Under the pieces are notes generated by a model, which saw only the letters and a program-made list of their open reading frames with translations, was not told the origin of the DNA and did not search any database. The position numbers and the translations under genes were made by a program. A stretch of DNA of 64,000 bases, taken from contig CAKUJD010000002.1 of NCBI GenBank assembly GCA_934661195.1, positions 62,001 to 126,000 of the forward strand, in the 5' to 3' direction. The DNA is from an uncultured Muribaculaceae bacterium. Lineage in GTDB: Bacteria > Bacteroidota > Bacteroidia > Bacteroidales > Muribaculaceae. Position 1 is the stretch's first letter. Every line of letters begins with the position of its first letter. Of the stretch, positions 36,979 through 44,428 are shown piece after piece.

Positions 36979-38680
36979 CATTGTCATCTTGGCCGTCATT
37001 CTTGCTGCCGGCAGTGCCGGCCTTGGCCGCCTTCAGCACCTCAATCTCGGCCAGCTTGGCAATGGCGTCGTCGTGGTAGCGCGGCGAGTTTTGCAGCACG
37101 TTGAGCACGCGCGTGGCCTCATCGAGATAGCTTATGTCGATAAGCGTGAGGGCGCGGTTCCATCGCAGGCAGGCCACGAAATCCTTCAGTTGCTGGTTGT
37201 CGTCGAGCATGTCGCCCTCGTCCTCGTTGGCCTTGATGTTGAGTCCGTCGAGCACCTCGCCGGTCACCGTCACACACTTCGGGCTTTTAAGGCGCCGCAG
37301 CGTCTCAACATACAGAATGGTGTTGCGGTAGCGGTTGGCGCGGTGAGCCATTTCCAAGTAGTATGCCGCATCGCGCTGATGCCCGATTTGTGCATGGCAC
37401 AGCCCCAAGCGGTAGGCCACGTCCAGCAGCAGGTTCATGGCGTTTTCGCCCAGTTCGGCCCAGTCGCCCACCATTTTGGCATATACCGGCTCCAAGAAGG
37501 CAATACTCTCCAGGTAGCGCGCGTTGCGCATCTGCTTGTAGCCCCAATAAAGGCAGTAGGCCACATCAGTCTCCATAACCCGCGCCACAGCCCACTGCTC
37601 GGGCTCGAATTCGGCCTCGGGCTTGCCCTGGGCCAGCTTGTCGCGGGCCTCCTTCCACATGTAGTCAAACTCCTGCAGGCGCTGCTTGGCGCCGGCAGTG
37701 TCGCGCGCCACGATAAACGTCTTGCACATCGTCGCCTCATCGGCGCCGGCGGCCTCGGCGCTGTGCCGCGCTCCAAGCCTCGGCACGGCGCTTGCCGTCA
37801 CGCGGTAGTAGTAAGTGACTTGGTCATCATGCTCGCGGCTGAGTGTTATGGTGGCCGTCTGCCGAGAGTCGTCCACGAGGTCGGCCATCGGCACCACAGC
37901 CATGGCCGTGTCGCACTTCCACTCAAGGCCACCGCCCTCGGCCGGACGCAGCAGCATGCTGCTCAGGTCGTATTGCCCCACGTTGGCTGCGTCCACCTTC
38001 TCCAGCTGCCCGCCGCTCACGGCCGTCATGCCAGTGGCCGCCATACGCTTGCCATACAGCGCACTCAGCACCGTGCCCATGGTCAGCGGTTTCTCGTCTC
38101 CTGGCCTGAAGTTCAGCTCAGGCTTGTCAATGGCCTTCTTTTCAAGCTCGCAGGCAATGTAGTGCTCACGGCTGTCGTTGGCCGCAGCCGTCTCCTCGTC
38201 GTTGTCGGCCTTGTTGCGGTCCACCATCTCCTGCAGCTGCTCGTTAAACGACCTTCTTATGTCGAAGCAGTATTCCAGCGCCCGCAAGAATTCTTGGCTC
38301 GTGGGGCTGGTGAGAAAGCATTCCACATCGGAAGTGAACGTGTTGTCCTCCTCATCAAAGCGGTAAACGATTTTATGCGCAACCGTGGCATTGTTCATGT
38401 GGTTGCACAGCGTGCGCATGGCATTCACATGGTCAACTCCTATCGAGCTGAAGCCAGGAAACACGACCAGCACGTTGCACTGGTCCGACCCGTTGGCCAG
38501 CACAGTGGCCACAAAGTTGCCGCCCTGATATCTAAAGTAGTAGCGCTTCACATCCTTGTCGCTCGTCACATTAAACTGGCAGCCGTTTTGGCGCAGAATC
38601 CCCTCGATGGGCACAGCCTGCGGCTTGGCGCCCAAGGCGTTGAGCATGATGTAAAGCCAAGATTTAATTTTATACAGCAT
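36974..38680 (-). CDS. unknown protein with YbjN-like N-terminus and TPR-like C-terminus
   Basis: A 568-residue cytoplasmic protein. Residues 20-150 resemble the YbjN/secretion-chaperone fold (GCQFNVTSDKDVKRYYFRYQGGNFVATVLAN). The middle has a linker with N-A-D-E-rich sequence. From about residue 370 on, paired helices look like tetratricopeptide repeats (AYRLGLCHAQIGHQRDAAYYLEMAHRANRYRN). The tail is charged. Its 3' end overlaps the ligase promoter. Function unknown; a protein-interaction role is inferred from the repeats. TATCTTTG at 38789-38796 (minus) is a -7 box, leaving a leader of about 105 nt. Confidence 0.8.
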   Translation of the reverse strand: MLYKIKSWLYIMLNALGAKPQAVPIEGILRQNGCQFNVTSDKDVKRYYFRYQGGNFVATVLANGSDQCNVLVVFPGFSSIGVDHVNAMRTLCNHMNNATVAHKIVYRFDEEDNTFTSDVECFLTSPTSQEFLRALEYCFDIRRSFNEQLQEMVDRNKADNDEETAAANDSREHYIACELEKKAIDKPELNFRPGDEKPLTMGTVLSALYGKRMAATGMTAVSGGQLEKVDAANVGQYDLSSMLLRPAEGGGLEWKCDTAMAVVPMADLVDDSRQTATITLSREHDDQVTYYYRVTASAVPRLGARHSAEAAGADEATMCKTFIVARDTAGAKQRLQEFDYMWKEARDKLAQGKPEAEFEPEQWAVARVMETDVAYCLYWGYKQMRNARYLESIAFLEPVYAKMVGDWAELGENAMNLLLDVAYRLGLCHAQIGHQRDAAYYLEMAHRANRYRNTILYVETLRRLKSPKCVTVTGEVLDGLNIKANEDEGDMLDDNQQLKDFVACLRWNRALTLIDISYLDEATRVLNVLQNSPRYHDDAIAKLAEIEVLKAAKAGTAGSKNDGQDDNA

Positions 38681-38867
38681 ATATAAGAGAGTTGTTGTCT
38701 ATAAAAGTGAGTGTCGCGTGTGTGAAAATTTAAGCGTAATAGAAACCATCAGGCAGTCGCAGTTCTTTCTGTGCTGCCATAACTAATACAAAGATATCAC
38801 TTTTCCACATCAAAACCGCCAATCGCCGCCAAAAAACGCTTTGACGCTTGGGTTGAAATGGGTTTTC

Positions 38868-38898
38868 TTTGTGGGGTGGGGGATTTGGTGTAATTTTG
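38868..38898 (+). promoter_or_regulatory. promoter of tilS (perfect -33/-7)
   Basis: TTTG (38868-38871), 19-nt spacer, TAATTTTG (38891-38898). Predicted transcript start about 4 nt before the ATG at 38906. Confidence 0.88.
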
Positions 38899-38905
38899 CG
38901 GTGTT

Positions 38906-40285
38906 ATGAACTATGATGACAGAAATGATGCCTTTGTGGCGGCGGTGCGCAGTTTTTGCCAGCGCCATAGGCTGCTGCCGCAGGGCTGCCGCGCGCTGGT
39001 GGCGCTGAGCGGCGGCGCCGACTCGGTGTGCCTGCTGCGCGTGCTGCTGCGCATGGGCGTGCCTGTGGTGGCTGCCCACTGCAATTTCCACTTGCGCGGC
39101 GATGAGTCGATGCGCGATGAGCGCTTCGTGCGCTCGCTGTGCGCTGCATTTGGCGTGAGGCTTGCCAAGGTCGACTTTGATGTGCCTGAGCGCGTGAAGA
39201 CCACGGGCGAGAGCGTGGAGATGGCGTGCCGCTCGCTGCGCTATGAGTGGTTTGAGCGGCAGCGCGTGGCTCTTGGCTGCGATGTGATAGCGGTGGCCCA
39301 TCATGCCGACGACAATGTGGAGACGTTTTTGCTCAACGCCGTGCGTGGCACCGGCATCGCTGGCCTTACGGGCATTCATCCCGTCAATGGCCGCATTGTG
39401 CGCCCGTTGCTGGGGGTGCACCGCGCCGATATTGTCCGGTGGCTCGACAACCTCGGCCAGGACTATGTGACCGACAGCACCAATCTTGAAAACGATGTGA
39501 AGCGCAACCGCCTGCGCAATGTGGTGCTGCCCGCACTCTACGGCCAGCTGCCCGAAGCGCGCCGCACGCTGCCTGCCACCATAGGCCGTGTCAACGACTG
39601 CTACGGCCTCTACTGTGAGGCTGTGGCGCTGATGCGCAGCATGGTGGCCCCAGGTTATTCCGAGCCCGATGGATTCTGCATCGACTCGGCGCGGTTGCTC
39701 GGCTTCGCTAATGCCGAGATGCTGCTTTTCGAAATACTTAGACCACTGGGCTTCAACCGCAGCCAGTGTGCCGACGCCATCGAGGCTCTGCGCCGCGGCA
39801 GTGGCGAGCAGAGCAACTTTAATGCACCGCAGCGCACTCTGGTGGTTAAGGGCGGAGTGATGAGGGTGGAAGTGCGCACGGCCACCGCAGGGAAGCAGAT
39901 GTTCCCCGTGGACATTGCCGACGGGCTCAGGCTCGATGCTCCCGTCAAACTCAGTGTGGATGTGGTGAGCGGCAAGCCATTTACGCCAGCCATGTGCAAC
40001 GGATCAACCGTTATTGCACTCGATGCCGCGGTGCTGCACTGCCGGCAGGTGGCGCTGCGGCATTGGCGCAAGGCCGACCGCTTCCGCCCATTTGGCATGC
40101 GTGGCACAAAACTGCTGAGCGACCTTTTCACCGATCTTCACCTCGACTCCGAAGCCAAGCGCCGTGTGTGGATTCTTGAGGCCGATGGACAAATCCTGTG
40201 GGTGGTGGGGCTGCGCGCGTCGGCACATTTCCCGGTTGACCGCCATAGTGGCGGGCCGTTTGTGCTGTTGTCAGTGGCGGAATAG
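38906..40285 (+). CDS. tilS: tRNA(Ile)-lysidine synthetase
   Basis: A 459-residue TilS, which converts C34 of the CAU-anticodon tRNA(Ile) to lysidine using ATP. The PP-loop ALSGGADSVCLLRVL is at about residues 33-47; AVAHHADDNVETFLLNAVRGTG and NRLRNVVLP follow. The C-terminal TilS domains end near residue 455. Full length. The mRNA should be leaderless. Its 3' end overlaps the convergent DUF5106 gene by 15 nt. Confidence 0.96.
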   Translation: MNYDDRNDAFVAAVRSFCQRHRLLPQGCRALVALSGGADSVCLLRVLLRMGVPVVAAHCNFHLRGDESMRDERFVRSLCAAFGVRLAKVDFDVPERVKTTGESVEMACRSLRYEWFERQRVALGCDVIAVAHHADDNVETFLLNAVRGTGIAGLTGIHPVNGRIVRPLLGVHRADIVRWLDNLGQDYVTDSTNLENDVKRNRLRNVVLPALYGQLPEARRTLPATIGRVNDCYGLYCEAVALMRSMVAPGYSEPDGFCIDSARLLGFANAEMLLFEILRPLGFNRSQCADAIEALRRGSGEQSNFNAPQRTLVVKGGVMRVEVRTATAGKQMFPVDIADGLRLDAPVKLSVDVVSGKPFTPAMCNGSTVIALDAAVLHCRQVALRHWRKADRFRPFGMRGTKLLSDLFTDLHLDSEAKRRVWILEADGQILWVVGLRASAHFPVDRHSGGPFVLLSVAE

Positions 40286-41083
40286 CATGCGGGCCAGTTG
40301 CAGCGGACGGTTGTCGCTGCTCAGCATCAAGCGGCGCAGCGCGGCTTCAACGCGGTTGAGACTCGCCTCGTTTTTCATCAGCACCGTCATGTTGCTGTCC
40401 ACAATGTAGAATAGCGGCGTGCTTGGCAGCACGTAGGTTTCCTCGTCAAATATCTTCTGGGTATAGTTCCAAGTGTCGGTCACAAACGGCGGCATCCCAT
40501 TGCTTTGCCACAGCCGTTTGTCATCGAGCGTGTATATGGCCACCACGTTCAGCAGCTTGCTGCCGGTGAACTCGGCAATCACCGCCGATTGCTCCATGCG
40601 CTGCTTAACCCTTTGGCAGGCATCGCAGTCGGGGTTGGAGAAGTAGACCAGCGTGAATGGCGCTGTGGCCGCCAAATGGGCGAGGGTGGTGGTCGGTCCG
40701 TCCTTCATCATCAGGTCCACGTCGGTTGCCGTAGTGCCAATTTGGTTCTTGCATGCGTCTTGCAGCAAAAAGCGCGGCCGCGTCTTGTCGCCCTCGTCCA
40801 GCAGCGGTGAGTCCAGTTGGTGGCGTAGCAGCGCCATCAGCAGCTGCTCGCTGTGCTGTGGCGATTCTGGACTCGCGGTCAGGTCTTCAACCTCCTTGCA
40901 GTAGGCCAAATACTGCTTTTTGCCCACGCCCTGCACCGAATCGAGTTTGGCGGTGAGCGCACTCTCGGCCTCGTCTTGCTGCATTTGCTCCAAGCGCTGC
41001 AACTCTGCCTCGACGTTGCCGGCGGCCAGTGTCGTGACCGCAGAGAGGCACAAAGTTATGATTGCAATCAGTCTGTTTGTCAT
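40271..41083 (-). CDS. exported DUF5106/thioredoxin-like protein
   Basis: A 270-residue protein with a signal peptide (residues 1-20). The N-terminal half is the helical DUF5106 region. The C-terminal half is thioredoxin-like with TLVYFSNPDCDACQRV, i.e. a CDAC active-site pair, and a later cis-proline-type segment PSTPLFYIVD. It is probably a periplasmic disulfide reductase or a redox-linked envelope protein. Start at 41083 preferred to 41092. TAACTTTG at 41105-41112 (minus) is a close -7 box. Confidence 0.85.
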   Translation of the reverse strand: MTNRLIAIITLCLSAVTTLAAGNVEAELQRLEQMQQDEAESALTAKLDSVQGVGKKQYLAYCKEVEDLTASPESPQHSEQLLMALLRHQLDSPLLDEGDKTRPRFLLQDACKNQIGTTATDVDLMMKDGPTTTLAHLAATAPFTLVYFSNPDCDACQRVKQRMEQSAVIAEFTGSKLLNVVAIYTLDDKRLWQSNGMPPFVTDTWNYTQKIFDEETYVLPSTPLFYIVDSNMTVLMKNEASLNRVEAALRRLMLSSDNRPLQLARMLFRH

Positions 41084-41209
41084 AATTCTCAAGCTGTTTC
41101 ACGGCAAAGTTAACGCCTTTGCACAGTATTTGTGTGATTTTCCTTTGAAAAAAACTTCTCGCATTGGCAACGAGATTAATGCTGCCTTGCTTTATTTTTA
41201 ATTTTGCCT

Positions 41210-41217
41210 TATATTTG
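41210..41217 (+). promoter_or_regulatory. -7 box upstream of the HTH-ybaK-aroC group
   Basis: TATATTTG, with CTTG at 41186-41189 (20-nt spacer), 17 nt before the HTH gene. Confidence 0.6.
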
Positions 41218-41234
41218 CTTTGAGATTATTAATA

Positions 41235-41465
41235 ATGAATATGGCAATGAACGAAGACAGCAGAGCGCAGTTGGAACGCATAGCACGGCAATTGGTAGAG
41301 GCTCGTAAGGCCAAAGGCTTGTCGTTGCGGGCTTTGCAGCAAATCACGGGCATAAACGACAGCAACCTGTCGCGCATAGAGCGCGCCATGCTCATGCCGC
41401 AGCTCGACACACTTTGCCGCATTGCAAAGGCCCTTGACCTCAAGGTTATACGCCTTGATGATTGA
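41235..41465 (+). CDS. small XRE-type helix-turn-helix protein
   Basis: A 76-residue Cro/CI-type DNA-binding protein: ERIARQLVEARKAKGLSLRALQQITGINDSNLSRIERAMLMPQLDTLCRIAKALDLKVI. The helix-turn-helix (residues 28-50) is intact; no sensor domain is present. Starts at 41235, 41241 or 41247 are all possible. It precedes ybaK by 15 nt and probably shares its transcript. Target unknown; no toxin gene lies next to it. Confidence 0.85.
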   Translation: MNMAMNEDSRAQLERIARQLVEARKAKGLSLRALQQITGINDSNLSRIERAMLMPQLDTLCRIAKALDLKVIRLDD

Positions 41466-41480
41466 TGAAAGATATAAAGC

Positions 41481-41966
41481 ATGATGAAAAAAATAACGAA
41501 GACTAATGCGGCCCGACTGCTCGACAGGGCCAAAATCAAATATGAACTTGTGCCCTATGAGGTCGACGAGAGCGACTTGGGCGCGCAGCACCTGGCCGAC
41601 ACTCTCGGTGAGGATGTGAACCGCGTGTTTAAGACCCTTGTGCTGCATGGCGACAAGACGGGCCACTTTGTGTGCGTGGTGCCCGGCAATGCCGAGGTCG
41701 ACCTTAAGAAGGCCGCTAAGGTGAGCGGCAACAAAAAGGCCGACCTCATTCACATGAAGGATTTGCTGGCCACCACGGGCTATATTCGCGGCGGCTGCTC
41801 GCCCGTGGGCATGAAGAAGCCGTTTCCCACCTATTTCCACTCCACTTGCACCGACTTCGACTTTATTTATGTGAGCGCCGGTATGCGCGGGCTGCAACTC
41901 AAAATCAATCCCGCCGACCTTGTGCGCTTCGTTGGAGCCACTGTGTGCGACCTGATAGCCGAATGA
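41481..41966 (+). CDS. ybaK: Cys-tRNA(Pro)/Cys-tRNA(Cys) deacylase YbaK
   Basis: A 161-residue YbaK/EbsC editing enzyme that hydrolyses mischarged Cys-tRNA(Pro). Visible are TNAARLLDRAKIKYELVPYEVDE, the conserved KTLVLHGD with the key lysine, and GYIRGGCSPVGMKKPFPTYF. aroC starts one nucleotide after its stop, so the pair is one operon. Confidence 0.93.
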   Translation: MMKKITKTNAARLLDRAKIKYELVPYEVDESDLGAQHLADTLGEDVNRVFKTLVLHGDKTGHFVCVVPGNAEVDLKKAAKVSGNKKADLIHMKDLLATTGYIRGGCSPVGMKKPFPTYFHSTCTDFDFIYVSAGMRGLQLKINPADLVRFVGATVCDLIAE

Positions 41967-41967
41967 T

Positions 41968-43053
41968 ATGAGCAACCGATTTGGCGAAATATACACGCTC
42001 ACCTCGTTTGGCGAGTCACACGGCCCGGCCATTGGCGGTGTGGTCGACGGTATGCCCTCTGGCGTTCCGGTTGATATTGATGCCCTGCAGCGCATGCTCG
42101 ACCGCCGCCGCCCCGGGCAGTCGGCGGTGTCCACCCCGCGCCGCGAGGCCGACAGGGTGGAGGTGCTGTCGGGCATTTATAAGGGTGTGACGCTTGGCAC
42201 TCCCATTGGCTTCATAATTCGCAACACCAATCAGCACAGCGCCGACTATAGTGAAATTGAGCGTTGCTACCGCCCCTCGCACGCCGACTACACCTATTCG
42301 GCCAAATATGGTGTGCGCGATCCGCGCGGCGGCGGCCGTGCCTCGGCCCGCGAAACGGCGGCGCGTGTGGTGGCAGGCGCGCTGGCCATGCAGGTGCTTG
42401 AGCGGTTGGGCATAACTGTCAGGGCCTACACCATGCAGATTGGCAGTGTGGCCGTTGATGCCGACTACAGAAGCCTCGACTTGTCGCTTGGCTCAATCGA
42501 TGCCAATGTTGTGCGCTGCCCCGATGCCGCCGCGGCCGGGGCCATGGTGGCCGAGATTGGCCGCGCCCGTGCCGAGGGCGACTCGCTGGGCGGCATTGTA
42601 GGTTGCGTGGTGAGCGGCGCACCGGCCGGACTTGGCGATCCCGTGTTTGGCAAGTTGCATGCGCGTCTGGCCTCGGCCATGATGAGCATAAATGCCGTCA
42701 AGGGCTTTGACTATGGCTTGGGCTTCGGCTTTGCAGGCCGGCGCGGAAGCGAGGTGAACGACTGCTTTGTGCCCGATGGCCATGGCGGCATACGCACAGC
42801 CACCAACAATTCGGGCGGCATTCAAGGCGGCATTTCTAATGGCGAGGACATATGCATGCGCATTGCGTTCAAGCCTGTGCCCACGCTTATGCGCGACATC
42901 GTCACCGTTGACACCAGTGGCCAGCCCATGGTGTTGCACGCCAGCGGCCGCCACGACCCATGCGTGATTCCTCGCGCAGTGCCCGTGGTCGAGGCTATGG
43001 CCGCCATGGTGATGCTCGACGCATATTTAATCAATAAAACCGCCCGCCTTTGA
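41968..43053 (+). CDS. aroC: chorismate synthase
   Basis: A 361-residue FMN-dependent enzyme making chorismate from EPSP, the last step of the shikimate pathway. Family motifs: GESHGPAIGGVVDGMPSG near the N-terminus, RRRPGQSAVSTPRREAD, RDPRGGGRASARETAARV and the FMN-binding NNSGGIQGGISNG. Full length. Start overlaps the ybaK end by spacing of 1 nt; its stop overlaps the next gene. Confidence 0.97.
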   Translation: MSNRFGEIYTLTSFGESHGPAIGGVVDGMPSGVPVDIDALQRMLDRRRPGQSAVSTPRREADRVEVLSGIYKGVTLGTPIGFIIRNTNQHSADYSEIERCYRPSHADYTYSAKYGVRDPRGGGRASARETAARVVAGALAMQVLERLGITVRAYTMQIGSVAVDADYRSLDLSLGSIDANVVRCPDAAAAGAMVAEIGRARAEGDSLGGIVGCVVSGAPAGLGDPVFGKLHARLASAMMSINAVKGFDYGLGFGFAGRRGSEVNDCFVPDGHGGIRTATNNSGGIQGGISNGEDICMRIAFKPVPTLMRDIVTVDTSGQPMVLHASGRHDPCVIPRAVPVVEAMAAMVMLDAYLINKTARL

Positions 43054-43985
43054 ACCAAAATCAGTCCGTCGGCAAACGATATTTCGACTACTCCGACTTT
43101 ATGCAGCAGCGCCTTGGCGGCAAGGTGCAGAAAATTGCCATCGATGCCGGCTTCTCCTGCCCAAATCGCGACGGAGCAAAAGCCGTGGGCGGATGTGTGT
43201 ATTGCAACAACACCACCTTCAACCCTCCATATTGCAGCCCTCACAAGGCGGTGGCGCAGCAGGTGGCCGACGGCAAGCGCTTCTTTGCCCGTAAATATGG
43301 CGGTTCACGCTATTTGGCCTATTTCCAGGCCTATAGCGGCACATATGCCCCGGTCGAACGGCTGTGCCAGCTCTATGCCGAGGCGCTCGATTGCAGCGGC
43401 GTGGAGGGCATAGTGGTGGCCACGCGCCCCGATTGCGTCACCCCCGCTGTAGCGCAATTGCTGGCCGATTTCGCCCGCCGGGCCTATGTGGCTGTGGAAC
43501 TGGGCATTGAGTCGAGCCACGACAGCACGTTGCGGCTCATAAACCGATGCCACACTTGGGCCGACACCTGTCGGGCCTCAATGCTGCTGCACGAGGCGGG
43601 CATCGACTGCGGCGGACACCTGATATTCGGTCTTCCCGACGAGGACGAGGCCATGATGCTTGCCACCGTCAACGGTGTGGCCCGGCTGCCGATGTCCACG
43701 CTCAAGTTTCACCAAATGCAGGTGGTGCGCGGCACGCGCCTCGCGGCCGACTTTGAGCAGTGGCAGCCGAGCCTGCACCAGTTCACGGCCCAAAGTTATG
43801 CGCAGCTGTGCGTCGAGGCCATAAGGCGTCTGCCGCCCACAGTGGCCCTTGAACGCTTTGTGTCGCAGTCGCCGCCGTCGCTGCTCATCAGTCCGCATTG
43901 GGGCGTTAAGCCAGCCGAAATGAATGCAGCCATCAACTCGCTTCTCACCGCTCTTGATGCTCATCAAGGCGATAAAATGGACTGA
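43050..43985 (+). CDS. TIGR01212-family radical SAM protein (YhcC-like)
   Basis: A 311-residue radical SAM enzyme of unknown substrate. The 4Fe-4S site is formed by cysteines in FSCPNRDGAKAVGGCVYCNN, and GIESSHDSTLRLINRCHTW and HLIFGLPDEDEAMM are further family marks. The reading frame begins at TTG 43050, which overlaps the aroC stop by 4 nt; no ATG precedes the conserved KRYFDYSDF start, so TTG is likely used and translation is coupled to aroC. Confidence 0.88.
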   Translation: MNQNQSVGKRYFDYSDFMQQRLGGKVQKIAIDAGFSCPNRDGAKAVGGCVYCNNTTFNPPYCSPHKAVAQQVADGKRFFARKYGGSRYLAYFQAYSGTYAPVERLCQLYAEALDCSGVEGIVVATRPDCVTPAVAQLLADFARRAYVAVELGIESSHDSTLRLINRCHTWADTCRASMLLHEAGIDCGGHLIFGLPDEDEAMMLATVNGVARLPMSTLKFHQMQVVRGTRLAADFEQWQPSLHQFTAQSYAQLCVEAIRRLPPTVALERFVSQSPPSLLISPHWGVKPAEMNAAINSLLTALDAHQGDKMD

Positions 43986-44030
43986 AAAACGAAAAAAACG
44001 CGCGTTAGTTGCAGAAAAAACGCAAAAACA

Positions 44031-44061
44031 TTTGGAGAGAGCCAAAAAATCACTACCTTTG
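44031..44061 (+). promoter_or_regulatory. promoter of tRNA-Ala (perfect -33/-7)
   Basis: TTTG (44031-44034), 19-nt spacer, TACCTTTG (44054-44061), with the tRNA start 10 nt later. Confidence 0.88.
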
Positions 44062-44070
44062 CACCGCAAT

Positions 44071-44143
44071 GGGGTATTAGCTCATCTGGTAGAGCGCAAC
44101 ACTGGCAGTGTTGAGGTAAGGAGTTCGAGTCTCCTATGCTCCA
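44071..44143 (+). tRNA. tRNA-Ala (anticodon GGC)
   Basis: A 73-nt cloverleaf: acceptor GGGGTAT with ATGCTCC (one G-U, one U-G), D arm GCTC..GAGC, anticodon stem CAACA/TGTTG around CTGGCAG, T arm AGGAG/CTCCT with loop TTCGAGT. The GGC anticodon reads GCC alanine codons. CCA is not encoded beyond the discriminator A. Confidence 0.95.
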
Positions 44144-44148
44144 CTTTC

Positions 44149-44188
44149 AAAATCCGCAAGTCCATAACTGGCTTCGCGGATTTTTTTT
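44149..44188 (+). terminator. terminator of tRNA-Ala
   Basis: AAAATCCGC (44149-44157) pairs with GCGGATTTT (44176-44184), followed by more T. Confidence 0.88.
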
Positions 44189-44241
44189 ATTTATAGTCTA
44201 TGTAATAGCTGTTTATAGCAATCAAACATCTGATTTACAGC

Positions 44242-44287
44242 TGCTTATCTGTAGGGACGCGGCATGCCGCGTCCCTACAGATAAGCA
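44242..44287. repeat. 46-bp perfect palindrome (palindromic repeat, copy 4)
   Basis: The core GGACGCGGCATGCCGCGTCC is extended symmetrically on both sides (TGCTTATCTGTAG.. mirrored) to 46 bp with no loop or mismatch. The left flank shares about 20 nt with the flank of copy 1 (CTGRTTTACAGCTG). Confidence 0.9.
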
Positions 44288-44428
44288 CTGAAATTCAGCT
44301 TTTTTAGCTAATGAAATCTGTGCAATCTGTTGGTGCCCTCCCCCCCCAAAAAAAAAATCTGCGAGGAGGCAAAAACACGTGCGTTTATGTCGAAATGATT
44401 CGTTGAAAGCACAGAGGGCGACAGAAAA

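Noticed and set aside
36722..38686. A long plus-strand open frame (654 codons)
   Set aside because: It is the mirror of the minus-strand TPR-like gene and ligase start; composition is His/Val-rich as expected for antisense of GC-rich codons and it has no homologous motif.
44334..44357. A run of C followed by a run of A, suggestive of phase variation
   Set aside because: It lies outside any gene and promoter, and homopolymers are prone to sequencing error.
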